The translations under genes and the position numbers were made by a program. This document shows, piece after piece, positions 12,110 to 24,042 of a stretch of DNA of 64,000 bases (position 1 is its first letter; each line of letters starts with the position of its first letter). This stretch comes from Capillidium heterosporum (Eukaryota; Entomophthoromycota; Entomophthoromycetes; Entomophthorales; Capillidiaceae), in contig WBMQ01000002.1 of NCBI GenBank assembly GCA_016630905.1, positions 2,728,001 through 2,792,000 of the forward strand, given 5' to 3'. The notes under the pieces were generated by a model. The model was not told where the DNA came from. It worked only from the letters and a program-made list of their open reading frames with translations, and searched no databases.

Positions 12110-13111
12110 TAGAATTAGTACAGTTTATAATATGATTAAGAACACGTTTATCATATATATATATTACCATTAATCTACTTTATATGCTCGAGGGTGTAAG
12201 TTCCAGCTTCAGTTACATAGGGGATATCCCAGTTGCCAGACAAGCATAAAGCATTTGTATGGGAAATCCTTTTGATAACGTAGGAGTATATCGAAGCTGA
12301 AGGGTTTGAGATATCAAGTAGGATAGATAAAGGAGTTCAAGACCCCAGTACCGTTGGTGAATACGATGTTCGAGATACGAAGATTCTTTCCCTTGTAGAA
12401 ATTGTTGGTGTAGATGATATTTGATCAAGTCCAAGCAGCTAGGTTCCTAGCGTAGCTTCTACTAGTTACCACTCATTTGATGTTAGGTATAGCTCTGTTG
12501 GTCTATTTAGGTAAAAGCACCTGTTTGTTGAACTTTGTCAAGTTGGCAAGAGCTCGCTGCAAACTTAGGCACTTGAGATTAGCGGTAAACTATCTTTAGT
12601 TGGCTGAGATTTTCTACAGTAATGGTACTCTAAACCGTAGATGACATCGTTCAGCTGTTAGGTAGCCAAAGTTAAAGCGCTATATGGAATCTAATATTTG
12701 TTCAGTTCTTCCACCTTCGATGAAGAGAAATGTAAAACCATTCGATTTGTAGTACTGGTTATCTATGAAGTAGCACTGCTGGTAAGTTGGACTCTTTTTA
12801 GTAAAGTGGTCGATGATCTGGTTGAAATGTAGTTCCTGGATTTTCGGCTCGATCCTTGACTTGTGCTCACTCATTGCTCGGCACAATATGCTGGTGTCCA
12901 TCTTCAGTTGGACTAACTCAGGCATGGCCAAGATATTACTTGTGATTAGACTTGCAGGTATTAACATAAAACTCTTGATCGATATCATTGATTTTTATCT
13001 AAGCTCGTAGTTTATATAATGTTAAATTTATAGATTATAGGGATATATGTCTTGCAAAAATGATATGCTATGGTACCAAATCAATTGATCGCTATATGCA
13101 TTTCTTTGACA
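12110..13111 (-). repeat. Left arm of a 1-kb inverted duplication
   Basis: Reverse complement of 18004-19003. By eye the arms differ by one substitution near 12803, one near 13100 and a 2-nt AT-microsatellite difference near 12155, so identity is above 99%. Similarity stops abruptly at both ends. The arm carries an S28 peptidase pseudogene plus about 120 bp of its upstream and 100 bp of its downstream DNA. No terminal inverted repeats or transposase are visible. Confidence 0.92.
12190..12988 (-). pseudogene. Decayed S28 serine peptidase (left copy)
   Basis: Starts at ATG 12988 with a signal-peptide-like segment and reads for 102 codons in line with the S28 genes at 19481 and 31944 (ELHFNQIIDHF against ELWFNQTVNHF; YYKSNGFTFLFIEGG against YYKPGGPALLFIGGE). 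It then meets several stops. The middle third, including most of the region between the nucleophile and the catalytic Asp, is deleted: the sequence jumps from the NLAAW segment to the NIVFTNG segment. The nucleophile region reads SRSYARN instead of GGSYPGN. It cannot make an active peptidase. Confidence 0.88.
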
Positions 13112-13981
13112 AAATCCCTTTTAAAGAAATGTCAGATTGCTTTTACTTATTGCCACATTATGGATCTATTGTATAACCTAACCTATATACTAGATGTTGT
13201 AGGTTGTAAGTTGAATCTGTATTAATGTAGTAAATAAAGACTCTTTATTGTCGTCAACAACAGCTTTCACTTAAAGCTGTAAGGAATGTTCATGTGTAAG
13301 CTACTTATGTTAAGAATAAAACAAAAATATATTAGCTATTTACTTGGATGTACGAAATTTATGAATATATATCCTTTGTATTAAAGTGAGTGATATGCTT
13401 GCTATCGATAGCTGCTGTTTAATTTATTGGAAGGCCAATATCATCTATCTGTGCAACGTTTCATTACTAAAACTATAGTAAAATAATATCAAAAAACATA
13501 TATATCAATTTATTTCTACTTTATAGCTTATCATAGTATTTTCTTCTATTACTTGTTATTCTTTCCAATAGGGACACTCTACTTTATATTTATGAAAGGT
13601 TCTTAGACTTATATATATACTTTAATTACACTTCCGTCTCATCTATTGCATATATACTAGTATTAAATTCTCATAGAGAACGAATGTGTGATCTATCAGT
13701 TGGTATCAACTTCAGCCAAATAGAGTATTTTACTTTTCTGAAAGATACCGCCTTCATAATAAAACAAATAGAAATTTAGACTGCAAAATTGTGGCAATTG
13801 TAGGCTGACTTGTAAATTTTATATGCTGAAATTTGCAAATCTAAAGAACCATAAATACGTTTGATTAGCTGACTAAAGGTTCAAAGTACAAGAAAAATAG
13901 GGCAAATAGTCGACCAAAAAATCTTATAGAGTATGAATATTGATGCCTCCTTTCCTTCTGATAATCTTTTGATTAAGCAAG
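13112..13981. other. Intergenic, RPS26 promoter region
   Basis: AT-rich spacer between the left inverted arm and RPS26. No gene or clear TATA element supported. Confidence 0.55.
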
Positions 13982-14558
13982 ATGGTACGTCAAACAACTT
14001 TTAGATTACATTATATTGAATTTACGATTTTGGAGCTTCCAACCCTAGTTTCCAGCTTTTTTATGATGGATGCCAACTCATCAACTAGCAATTAGAGCAA
14101 AAATTAAATTATTTGTATTAGCCCTTCAAGCGTAGAAACAACGGACGTAACAAGCAGGGACGTGGTCACGTTAAGCCCGTCCGCTGCACCAACTGTGCCC
14201 GCTGCGTCCCCAAGGTAAACTTTATTTTTATTTTCTGCTTTTTGAAACTGAATTTTAGTACCACTAGGACAAAGCCATTAAGCGTTTCACCATCCGTAAC
14301 ATGGTCGAGACCGCCGCCCAGGGTGATTTGGCCGAAGCCTCGGTCTATGACTCCTACGCCATCCCCAAGCTCTACGTTAAGTTGGCTTACTGCATCTCCT
14401 GCGCCATCCACTCCAGAATCGTCCGTGTCCGTTCCAGAGTCGACCGTCGCAACCGTGCCCCTCCTCAAAGACCTCGTTTCAAGGTAACTTTTTAGTTGGC
14501 TTCGTTGGCTTATTGTAAATAGGATGGCAAGAAAGTTGCCCCCACTGCCCAGGCTTAA
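13982..14558 (+). CDS. RPS26: 40S ribosomal protein S26 (eS26), four exons, 115 aa
   Basis: Small-subunit ribosomal protein near the mRNA exit channel. Exon 1 is only the ATG (13982-13984); a 137-nt intron (13985-14121) follows immediately, then exons 14122-14214, 14268-14483 and 14523-14558. The protein begins [12 protein letters not shown] and contains the zinc-ribbon Cys pairs CTNC and CISC, the CVPKDKAIKRF block and IVRVRSR. Length is close to the usual 115-119 residues. Codons end mostly in C, the bias expected of a highly expressed gene and unlike the intergenic background. The start rests on splice phase and on the family's M-x-x-K-R-R start. Confidence 0.96.
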
Positions 14559-15704
14559 ATTAACCTTTTTAATTAAAATCAGATAATTTATTCTGTTAAT
14601 TAAAAGTTGTAAGATGGCACCATGGTGATTAAAAGTATGTGAATTTTTAATTAAAGTATATTTAGTAAGTTCTGTTTCATGATATGTTAATAGCTATAAC
14701 GTTTTTCGTTTTATAACAATTCAAATTCGATAAGGTAGTTATGAAATTACTCTTGGCTTTTAGCTATATATTTTTTACATATAGGCATGTATTTTTTGGA
14801 GTATGCATTTAAAGTCCAAGATTAATATGTTAAACCCTTTGAGAAGTAGCAAAGCTAAGAGTTTTGAGTGTTAAGCTTTAACTTGGAAATATAGTTATAA
14901 GAGTTCTTATAGTAGCTAATATAAATTATATGTATACATATACATTATATAGTTCATATATTACGCTGAATTTTCCTTCATTTTCCTGTCCTAAAGCAGC
15001 TATTATTTTATGAGCTTCTGTTCTTTCCATAAATTAGTACACATATTTTCAAATCGGCACACTTTTTGAATTGGTAGTACAAGTTTTCGATTAGATCGAT
15101 TATTTTATAGTTAAAATAAACATTGATTCTAAATTGAATTATATGGCTACTTGAACTTAGTCTATATTTTCAACAATGATACCTTTAATATATACTATAA
15201 ACTAATAAAAATATTTTTTAAAGTAGTATATACTTAAAGTAAACCGATGCGCTAGCTAAATACCTCTTGGATAATATTTTTAATATGTTAAAGTAGCTTG
15301 AAGTTGGGCAATCTTAAACTGCCACAAGTGGTCTACTACCTCGGAAAAAGGTTCCATAGAAAGGAATACTTTGGGAATGTGCCTGATGAAAAGCAAAGCC
15401 CAAGGAGGTAGCTGACAAAACAAATGCAGCTCGTGAGTAAGCATGTGGACTCTTTCAAGATACTTGGAACATATGATAATCAATGAGGGAGGTTAGAGTT
15501 AATAGATGGAGAATCAGTAGTGATGATGGAAATATAGTTATGTTTGAAAATATATATAGCTTAAAGTAAAATTGCAAATAATAGAGAATCCCAAGCAACT
15601 CATGATGAAAATCTTTAGCTTTGTTTTTATAATACATATTTGTACAGTTTCCTATTAAACTATGTATAATTTTATTGTAGATTACCATTTGAACGCCGCA
15701 AACT
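14559..15704. other. Intergenic between convergent RPS26 and PRI1
   Basis: AT-rich with TA-rich runs near 14930-14960. A 67-codon open stretch on the minus strand at 15280-15483 has fairly coding-like composition but no recognisable domain. It could be a gene remnant. Confidence 0.5.
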
Positions 15705-17154
15705 TTAAAACTGTAGATCGGCCCCACTCTCCATTTTGAACTCCCTACAAGTTCTATCTACAAACTCCTTGAAGAATTTGAGATAAGGCTTTAAGATCTG
15801 TCCGTTGGAAGAGACAACTTGGTAGTCAGTAGGTACTTGGTCGACATCAAACTCCTCCAATCTCTGGATATCAATTGGGATGCTTATTTTACCTATATCG
15901 CTTCGATTAGTAAAGTAATTGAAATAGTTATAGCTTACGGGATGAAGGGTGTATACAAAAAGGTGCCTTGAGCAGATGGTTAAGTCCAATAGACACGTTG
16001 GAATCGAGGCGGGGTGCCAAGACATAAAACTTAAAGTCGCGTAGCAGATGACTGAGGGCGTAGCTTTGCCTAGCCTTCACCTTTTTCAAACTAGCTACCT
16101 TGGTGTTGATGACGGTATTGATAAAGTTCCAGATGATGCTATTATTAAGTTGCTCAATACCGTTGATCTTGACGAACTCGTCAATCATATTTTCCACTTT
16201 ATAAATGGATTCCTTATCCAGGAAGTTATTGACCGCGTTATTTTTGAGTTCGCTGTCCTTGAAGATTTGATTATCCTTTAGCAAGTTCTCAAAGTACTGG
16301 TCCACCAGTTCCAAACTTCGATTTAAACTTGGATGCAAAACTTGACCCAGATTCATCTTTTTGGTATTGTTGGAAGCCGGGGATAGCCAGTCGAGGTACC
16401 TCAGTATGGCTATACGAGCTTCGGGACTTAGCTCCTGAACTTTTGTATCGAATACCCAGCAATGCACTCCTCGCCTACCAGAGAATAGCCACAGTATATG
16501 TTTAAAATCAAAGTCAACTGGAAATAGGATATAAATATAATGATCTTTTAAACTACTTACCTCTTAAAACTTGATCGATAACTTTAATTGCAAGGGTTAG
16601 GAACTGAAAACATAGGTTGCACACATTTGTACCACTATTCAAACAGTCAATTCAAAAATAAGATGAAATAAAACTTACGAACAGCAGGTACGTATCTCAT
16701 CGTAGTCAGTTAAATCGATATCAAAGATTAACTCTCTACCTATCGGTTTTAAGCTAACGTTATTTAGTTTATCTTTCTTTGGCTACAGTAGAAAAATCAA
16801 TAAAGCTGAATTAACAAATATAGAATAAATAGTGCTTACAATAGTATCATAAATGGCCCCAATATCTATCTTATCTGGATTCAATCTTAACAATCTATCT
16901 TTAAAATTGCTGTAAGTTGGGAAAGATTGGTATCTTAGATAGATAGTTTGGTTCAAAGTGAAACTAAACTCTCTAAATTTGAGCTTATTCTCCTGGCCTT
17001 TTGTCAGTAGCTTGCTCAAGTCGTCACATGGGTAATGGTGGATGTAGTAGAGCTTTTTTAAGGTGTCAGTATCATTTATATCGACTTCTTGCTTGATTTC
17101 GTGTTCCTCAACTGCGGGTTCTATTGTTGGATTTGGAGATGATAGTATAGACAT
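15705..17154 (-). CDS. PRI1: DNA primase catalytic (small) subunit, five exons, 419 aa
   Basis: Makes the RNA primers extended by DNA polymerase alpha. Exons on the minus strand: 17154-16840, 16782-16679, 16634-16561, 16517-15939, 15892-15705; 1260 nt in phase, 419 residues against 420 for human PRIM1. The catalytic pair is in [13 protein letters not shown] (Asp126, Asp128), the third acidic residue in [10 protein letters not shown] (Asp336), the zinc motif CCS...CNLC follows exon 2, and SGRRGVHCW lies at 177-185. The start used is ATG 17154 (MSILSS); upstream in-frame codons lack another ATG. Introns are 43-57 nt. It faces RPS26 tail to tail. Confidence 0.95.
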
Positions 17155-18003
17155 TGGTTTCTCTTTCTTCAACTTTCTGCTTTGATAAGCTGTTTTGTTT
17201 ATGGAAGGAATAATCTAAAGATTCAGAAAAGTTTTTAGTATAGAAAGCTTACATCATTTTGAATATCTAAAGGTACAGATCAGTAGTCCAATTTGATAAG
17301 CTTTGCTTATTGAAATTGCAAGCCTCAAGTTATTAGTTCTAAACTATACTTTAACCTTGTATAACCAGCCAATGTCTTATAAGACTTTTGTACTCGTTAT
17401 CCAAAGAAGGTGAGCAATACTTGGGACTGCTGGGTAGCTCAGTCTATTTGCTAACATCTCAAGTGCTATTCATTATAGGTATATATAATTTGAAAGAGCT
17501 AAGATAAGTGTGATTCTCAAAAAGAATCATAAGAATAAATACAAACAGCATGGCCAGCAATAAAATATTATTATATTAACCTACTCATTCTTTGAGTACA
17601 TTTTTATTATACTTTTCGATTCGAAACTTTCTCAAATAATGGTATCCGTTTTATAACAAGCCAGTTGGTAATTTTATAGTCATAAGCCTTCTACTCTCTT
17701 AGTATCAATAAGTGCATGTTTGGAAGTATAATAGCATTCAAATATATTGGTGAATTTTTTGCTTAATTCTAGTATAGTAGCTCGCTTTTAAGAATTCTTT
17801 GTAACACTGAGAAAATTTTATATAAATAACTTGCTCAGCTATACTGAATTTTACCTTAGTCTAGATTCAAACTACAACTAACAGTAGTTCTATAAGATGG
17901 GTTATACGATAAACTTAGTATGCAGAATTAGCGATACATGGCTTAAGTTATAGGAAATTTTATATCTTATGAAGACAAGCTGACACAGTGGCAAATCAAT
18001 ACA
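17155..18003. other. Intergenic between PRI1 and right inverted arm
   Basis: AT-rich upstream region of PRI1. Nothing else supported. Confidence 0.6.
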
Positions 18004-19003
18004 TGTCAAAGAAATACATATAGCGATCAATTGATTTGGTACCATAGCATATCATTTTTGCAAGACATATATCCCTATAATCTATAAATTTAACATTATA
18101 TAAACTACGAGCTTAGATAAAAATCAATGATATCGATCAAGAGTTTTATGTTAATACCTGCAAGTCTAATCACAAGTAATATCTTGGCCATGCCTGAGTT
18201 AGTCCAACTGAAGATGGACACCAGCATATTGTGCCGAGCAATGAGTGAGCACAAGTCAAGGATCGAGCCGAAAATCCAGGAACTACATTTCAACCAGATC
18301 ATCGACCACTTTACTAAAAAGAGTTCAACTTACCAGCAGTGCTACTTCATAGATAACCAGTACTACAAATCGAATGGTTTTACATTTCTCTTCATCGAAG
18401 GTGGAAGAACTGAACAAATATTAGATTCCATATAGCGCTTTAACTTTGGCTACCTAACAGCTGAACGATGTCATCTACGGTTTAGAGTACCATTACTGTA
18501 GAAAATCTCAGCCAACTAAAGATAGTTTACCGCTAATCTCAAGTGCCTAAGTTTGCAGCGAGCTCTTGCCAACTTGACAAAGTTCAACAAACAGGTGCTT
18601 TTACCTAAATAGACCAACAGAGCTATACCTAACATCAAATGAGTGGTAACTAGTAGAAGCTACGCTAGGAACCTAGCTGCTTGGACTTGATCAAATATCA
18701 TCTACACCAACAATTTCTACAAGGGAAAGAATCTTCGTATCTCGAACATCGTATTCACCAACGGTACTGGGGTCTTGAACTCCTTTATCTATCCTACTTG
18801 ATATCTCAAACCCTTCAGCTTCGATATACTCCTACGTTATCAAAAGGATTTCCCATACAAATGCTTTATGCTTGTCTGGCAACTGGGATATCCCCTATGT
18901 AACTGAAGCTGGAACTTACACCCTCGAGCATATAAAGTAGATTAATGGTAATATATATATGATAAACGTGTTCTTAATCATATTATAAACTGTACTAATT
19001 CTA
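18004..19003 (+). repeat. Right arm of the 1-kb inverted duplication
   Basis: Inverted copy of 12110-13111 with above 99% identity. The arms enclose 4.9 kb holding RPS26 and PRI1. The boundary sequences differ on the two sides (outer flank TACTGCAAATG here against CATATCCAATA for the left arm), and no target-site duplication or element ends were found. Confidence 0.92.
18127..18925 (+). pseudogene. Decayed S28 serine peptidase (right copy)
   Basis: Same broken gene as at 12190-12988, with the same stops and internal deletion. The only protein-level change in the first 102 codons is Ser for Pro in the KKS(P/S)TYQQ segment. Shared damage means the gene was already dead when it was duplicated. 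Confidence 0.88.
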
Positions 19004-19480
19004 TACTGCAAATGAGTTTTTGGCACTTAGTTTTAAAAAAGCATATAGGATATGAAATAAAGTGACTTTTACTTTTAAAAGACAACGATATTGCTTTTAG
19101 TTTGCTGAAAATAATTTACTGTGGAGAAAAGTAACTTATACCATCTGAAATTCATATAAAGAATAGACTAGGGACCCTGAAGTATATGGCTGTGGTTTGT
19201 CTTCACTTGGGGTACCTACTCACATTTCACTAACTCGAACAACAGTTTAGCCGGATGTGAAGTGATTGCACCATATAACCATGAGGGATGTATATTTGGA
19301 AGTTTAATAATAACATAGGGATTCCCTTACGAACATTACTTGCAATGTAGAAAACGATAGGCTCCATTAGCTCGATAGCATATTCTAGGTAGATAAATAT
19401 AGAATAAGTTTTAGCTTATTATTCATAAAATTGACAATATATAAGCCTTGGATTGGAATCACAAGTAAAAACTTCTAACG
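19004..19480. other. Intergenic, upstream of S28 gene A
   Basis: Promoter region. TATATAAG at 19438-19445 is the only element noted. Confidence 0.55.
19438..19445 (+). promoter_or_regulatory. TATA box of S28 gene A
   Basis: TATATAAG 36 nt upstream of ATG 19481. Confidence 0.5.
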
Positions 19481-20942
19481 ATGAAGAACTTTATTTTGGT
19501 AACGACAGCCTTGGTAGCTGGCAGCATTTTATCTGTCCCCGGGTTTGCCAACTTGAAGATGGACGACAATGTACTATACCAGAACTCCTATACACGCAGT
19601 TCAAGAATTGAACTTGATATCCCAGAGTTTCAAGAATTGTGGTTCAACCAAACCGTCAACCACTTCTATGGTGAAGATAGACATGAGAAGTACCAGCAGC
19701 GTTACTTTGTCAACGACCTCTACTACAAACCTGGAGGTCCCGCACTCCTTTTCATCGGTGGTGAAGGTGAACTCAACGGACTTTGGACCTCCAGAAGCAT
19801 CCTGAGTTTGGCTGCCCAACAATTGAACGGTGTAGTCTACGGTCTGGAGCACCGCTACTACGGCAAGTCCCAGCCCAAGGAAGATTGGTCCACCAAGAAC
19901 CTCAAATACCTGAGCTCTCAACAGGCCCTCGCCGATCTAGCCAAGTTTGTCAAGGAGGTGCCCTTACCTGGACAAAAAGACGACCACAGACCCAAAACCA
20001 AATGGATCGTAGCCGGTGGAAGTTACCCCGGTAACTTGGCAGCCTGGGCTCGTTTCAAGTACCCCCACCTCATCACTGGTGCCATCGCCTCCTCGGCTCC
20101 CGTTCAAGCAAAAGAAAGTTTCTATGAGTACGATCAACAGGTTCAAAAATCCCTACTACAGAATGGTGGTGAATCATGCTTAAAGTACTACTTGGATATC
20201 TTTAAATTCATCGATAAGACCTTAACCTCAGGGAGTATCAAAAAGATTAACGATCTAAAATCTAAATTCACCTGCCAGGACGTTGACAACCGGTACTTCG
20301 CCAACGCACTGTTCTGGGTCTCAGGCATAGTCCAGTATAATAACAACAATTTACCTCAAAGCGTCAAAAGTTACTGTGCTGGTATAAAATCCAACGGAAC
20401 TTTAGCCGAAAAGATCAACGACTTTGCCAACGACTTCAAGAAATTATTGGGCGCTAAGACTTGTACCCAACATATCGATATCAGCTCTTACAAAAGTACC
20501 GCCATCGACAATACGCAGCTAACTAGACAGTGGCTCTACCAATGCTGTACCGAATTCGGGTACTGGCAAGCATCTCCCCAAGCCCCTAAACCAACCGCTA
20601 GATCCCGAATCCCAACTTTAGATTTCTATTATAAAATCTACTGCGATGACCTATTTGGCAAGAAATTTAGACCACACATTGACTTTACCAACGGCTGGTT
20701 CATGGGGAAGCATCTTCGGTTCCCCTGATATAGTTTTTACCAACGGTGAGTTGGACCCATGGACTCCTCTATCTATATTACCTGATGCTCCAAATCTCCC
20801 ACCTTCGATGCCTTCTTATATCATCAAAGGAGCTTCCCATGCTACCGATCTGTCGTTACCTAACAGTTTTGATTCACCTTACGTTGTTGAAGCTAAAACT
20901 CGTAACCTCGAGCATATTAAGAGATGGGTAAAAGGTAATTGA
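19481..20942 (+). pseudogene. S28 serine carboxypeptidase, gene A, with +1 frameshift
   Basis: Relative of lysosomal Pro-X carboxypeptidase/DPP2 (family S28), with a signal peptide (MKNFILVTTALVAGSILS) and therefore secreted. The frame is open for 415 codons, with nucleophile motif GGSYPG, then ends at TGA 20726-20728. The rest of the gene, with catalytic Asp (GELDPW) and His (GASHATD), continues at once in the +1 frame to 20942. One base too many in the CCCC run 20722-20725 explains it. Either the gene is newly inactivated or the consensus has an error. The segment 19640-20109 is nearly identical to the intact S28 gene B while the flanks have diverged strongly. Confidence 0.8.
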
Positions 20943-22202
20943 TAGATTTTGTAGTGTCCTCGTCGCTAAATATTTTGCTTATCTGATAAAATTTTTGTAT
21001 GTTGATATTTTGTCTACTTTTCGAATTAGAATCACTATGTTCTAAATTTATTTGCACCACTATTCAAATATTTATTTTTATTGATAAATTTAAATTCCAA
21101 GTCTTGTAAATATTTTGACAATAGGTTAGCTTAGAATCTACTAGTGATAAGTCTGTAGAAGAGCCGTCGTTTATATAATAGCCTTCAAAAGAATATCTAT
21201 CAGTAAACTATATTTTTATTTTTATCAAAACAACCATAATTACATTCATTGCCTTATCTCATCAATGTAATCATCTTTATTAGGCTGTCATAGATATCTT
21301 AAAAGTGCTAGAGAAGTGGTCAGTTGTAAAAGTAGTTACATCTTGTCTTTTCAACACCTGAAGATTCTATAAAGGTAGGTCATCCACGTACTCTTAGAAA
21401 GTTTATAGACCCAACAATCTCTATTTTCCTCGTAAGGTTGGATGTCAAGGATAAATTGTCTTAAAGTGTAAAGTTTGATAAAGGGAGACACTTATATTAT
21501 AATGATTGAAATACCGATCCTATATTAATAGGTAGCTGAACTAACTTTACATAATTGGCGCTTTCCGAACAAAACCAATAGCTTTGCTAATAAAGCTGAT
21601 TATTTGAAATTCTATCATATCTAATAGTTTACTTGTGGATTTTGCAGTTATTGATATTTATTTGCTAAATAAGTAGTCCGATTAGTTTTTGAGAATAGGC
21701 AGCAGTTCATATTTTCGTTAGGAAATCGTCAATTTCTAGGCATCTGTTTAGTATGAAATTCATTTCAGGCCTTACATCCGTTATAGCAAGGTTTCTCAAG
21801 GTATATGTTCCAATTCCAAATATGGGATTGATCTACCTCTGAACTTATATGGTTTTTAGGCTTGTGTGTATTAAAATATGAGAACTGTGTAAAATGGAGC
21901 TGGCTCAGAAAAGTGAAAACCACTGTTACAGTAAAAATGCAAGTACTTTTGCAAATCTAGTTTATAATTTGCAAAATCTGTAAAATCTCCATTCAACGAA
22001 GTTTCGATAGAAGATTCTGATTATCAGTTGTTTCCAATCTCCAAATCGTCATGTTTTAGCTTGAGATCAATCTTCGGTCTACCGAGCTTCTTACACTATG
22101 AAAATACAAATAGGAAGGTATTGAAAGCGTTTATAAAGAACGGCAAAGCTTATGAGGATCCTGTTTTTACTTATCTTTCAACCTAAAGTAAAGTAGGATA
22201 TA
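20943..22202. other. Intergenic, AT-rich
   Basis: 1.26 kb between S28 gene A and the DOMON gene with no supported feature. Confidence 0.6.
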
Positions 22203-22875
22203 ATGTTCAAGTATTCCTTACTACTATTGGCCTCTATGGCACTTGCTCAATTCATAAGTGAAGCTCCTTTATAGCAAATGTTATATTAACCTAGACTTGT
22301 AGATCCAAGTGAGCCAGGTACATATATCCCAACGAACTTCCCAAGCATTATGTTCAATGTACGGAGAGATGGGGACTACCACAAAATCCGGATGCAGGCA
22401 CCGGAAGGCCCAGGGTAACTTCTACTATATACAACCATATCCAATCTAAACTCACCAACTTTTAACTTTTAGCTACTTAGCTTTCGGCGTAGGTAGAGAT
22501 ATGAACGATGCCGATATCTACGTACTTTAATATCTGAATATTGACCTCCACTAATTTAATTTTCAAATTTATAGCTAGGTTGGTTCGATGGGTCCAAGTT
22601 AAATATGGTATTTGCCAGATCAGAGGATCACGTTCCCCCTCGTATAATAGATAGTGACGATCCAGAAGTCTCGGAAAAGTTCATGTATGATCCATCACGC
22701 TCAGGGAGCATCGGTGGTATGCGGATATTGGGAGTTTAGACGTAGATTGGATGTACGTAACAATGGTAACGACTTTATATGGGCTTTCAATTCCAGGGAT
22801 ACCAAAACTGTCAAGGGCAAACCGGTTATACGCATACATAGCCAGAAAGGTCAGTTCCAACTCGACCTGGATTAG
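22203..22875 (+). CDS. Small secreted DOMON-domain protein, four exons, one apparent +1 frameshift
   Basis: Exons 22203-22257, 22303-22414, 22473-22521 and 22575-22875. A signal peptide (MFKYSLLLLASMALAQ) is followed by a DOMON-like beta-sandwich: YLAFGVGRDMNDADIYV, then LGWFDGSKLNMVFARSEDH, then WEFRRRLDVRNNGNDFIWAF. This is the order seen in cytochrome/sugar-binding DOMON domains. Between about 22680 and 22735 the reading frame must move by +1 to join the second and third blocks, and no plausible intron does this. Whether it binds heme or sugar is not decidable here. The protein would be about 170 residues. It may be a pseudogene or hold a consensus error. Confidence 0.6.
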
Positions 22876-24042
22876 TTGAGCTGGGCTTTGTAATATTGGA
22901 CCTCTTTTTGAAACTTTAGTATTGGCCAGACCATATAGACATGGAATAAAGATTTAATTTTGGTATCAGTAGTGCAGATTTGTTTCGATTTGCTCATATA
23001 TTTCATAAGGCAGACATACCAATGTATATTTGTAAGTTATATAGTTTGACAGCCAGTAATATTTAAAAGAAGCACACGTTCAATAGCTTGCAAAATATTT
23101 TATGAATAAGCTAGCTAACAGCAACCATATTTATAATCAAGCACATGTATAAAGCGTCCACTAATAAATGTATACTATTTTTTGCAGATTATAAACAAAT
23201 ACATTCAATACAAGTCCTCAATGAGATGTGCAATTGGTTCAAATCAAAACTTGTTCGAACCAATTTATTATAAGCCACAAGCTTCTTTGTAACAATCTAC
23301 AAATATATTAGGCTCTTAAACCAGCTATTAACTTCCAAAAATATATAAGTTGAAGTTTGGCAAATACTTCATATCATATTCGATACAAAAGGTAAATCCA
23401 CAATATAAATATAATTATATAGCATATGTAATAGACTTAAAAGCTGAAATATAGCATCTGCATTTACTCGAACTATATCATCACAATACATGCTCTTATC
23501 TCTATCTTGTAACTTGTATCATTTCATCAAGCAGAAGTGGTGCAAAACTTTTATTTAAAAATTTCCGAATTCAAAATTGAGATCCAATCCAAATTTAGCT
23601 TGAAAGTTAATCCTAGATCTCGCACATTTTCTGTTCTGAAATACTACAAGGGTTTTACATGGTAAATAATATGGAACTAGCTGTAATATTATAGATCGCT
23701 TCCAGTTACTTGTTCCTAAAGCTGGGAAGCATAAGTTGGACTATCAGTTTGAATTAAAGCGCTCCTCCCTACAAGATAAATTTATTCCCAAATAGCCACT
23801 CTCTTGAGCACACATCATATATTATTGGCTAGTACACTAAAGTGTTTACTAAAAGCATCTGATGGTGGTACAACTATAATAAACCATTTCCTATTCGGGT
23901 AGTATAAAATTTATAACCAAGATTCGAGGTAAACGAACCTAAAAATTCCTTTGATCTCTTTATAAACACCTTGAAAAAACTTTTCAACCTTGTTTTTACA
24001 CACCTTCCATCTTCAACCATCAAAAACTATCTAGCTTCCAAC
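22876..24042. other. Intergenic, upstream of SSS symporter
   Basis: AT-rich, no gene supported; contains the symporter TATA box. Confidence 0.6.
23961..23966 (+). promoter_or_regulatory. TATA box of SSS symporter gene
   Basis: TATAAA (CTCTTTATAAACACC) 82 nt upstream of ATG 24043. Confidence 0.5.

Noticed and set aside
14166-14495. Alternative frames on both strands over RPS26 exon 3
   Set aside because: Shadows of the highly biased RPS26 coding sequence.
15280-15483. 67-codon minus-strand frame downstream of PRI1
   Set aside because: Coding-like wording but no recognisable family; separated from PRI1 by its stop codon and not joined by credible splice sites.
17155-17172. Extra N-terminal residues of PRI1
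   Set aside because: They would need a TTG start; ATG 17154 is used instead.
17435-17500. GGGTAGCTCAG resembling a tRNA D-arm
   Set aside because: No matching acceptor stem, anticodon arm or T-arm nearby.
12110-19003. The inverted arms as ends of a DNA transposon
   Set aside because: No transposase, no short terminal inverted repeats or target-site duplication; the interior holds ordinary housekeeping genes.
19601-20146. Long open frames antisense and out of frame within S28 gene A, with matching ones in gene B
   Set aside because: They mirror the conserved S28 coding strand; their preservation in both genes is a by-product of the near-identical conversion tract.
23971-24042. N-terminal extension of the SSS symporter
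   Set aside because: The frame is open but begins at a TTG; the first ATG is 24043, in a good position after the TATA box.
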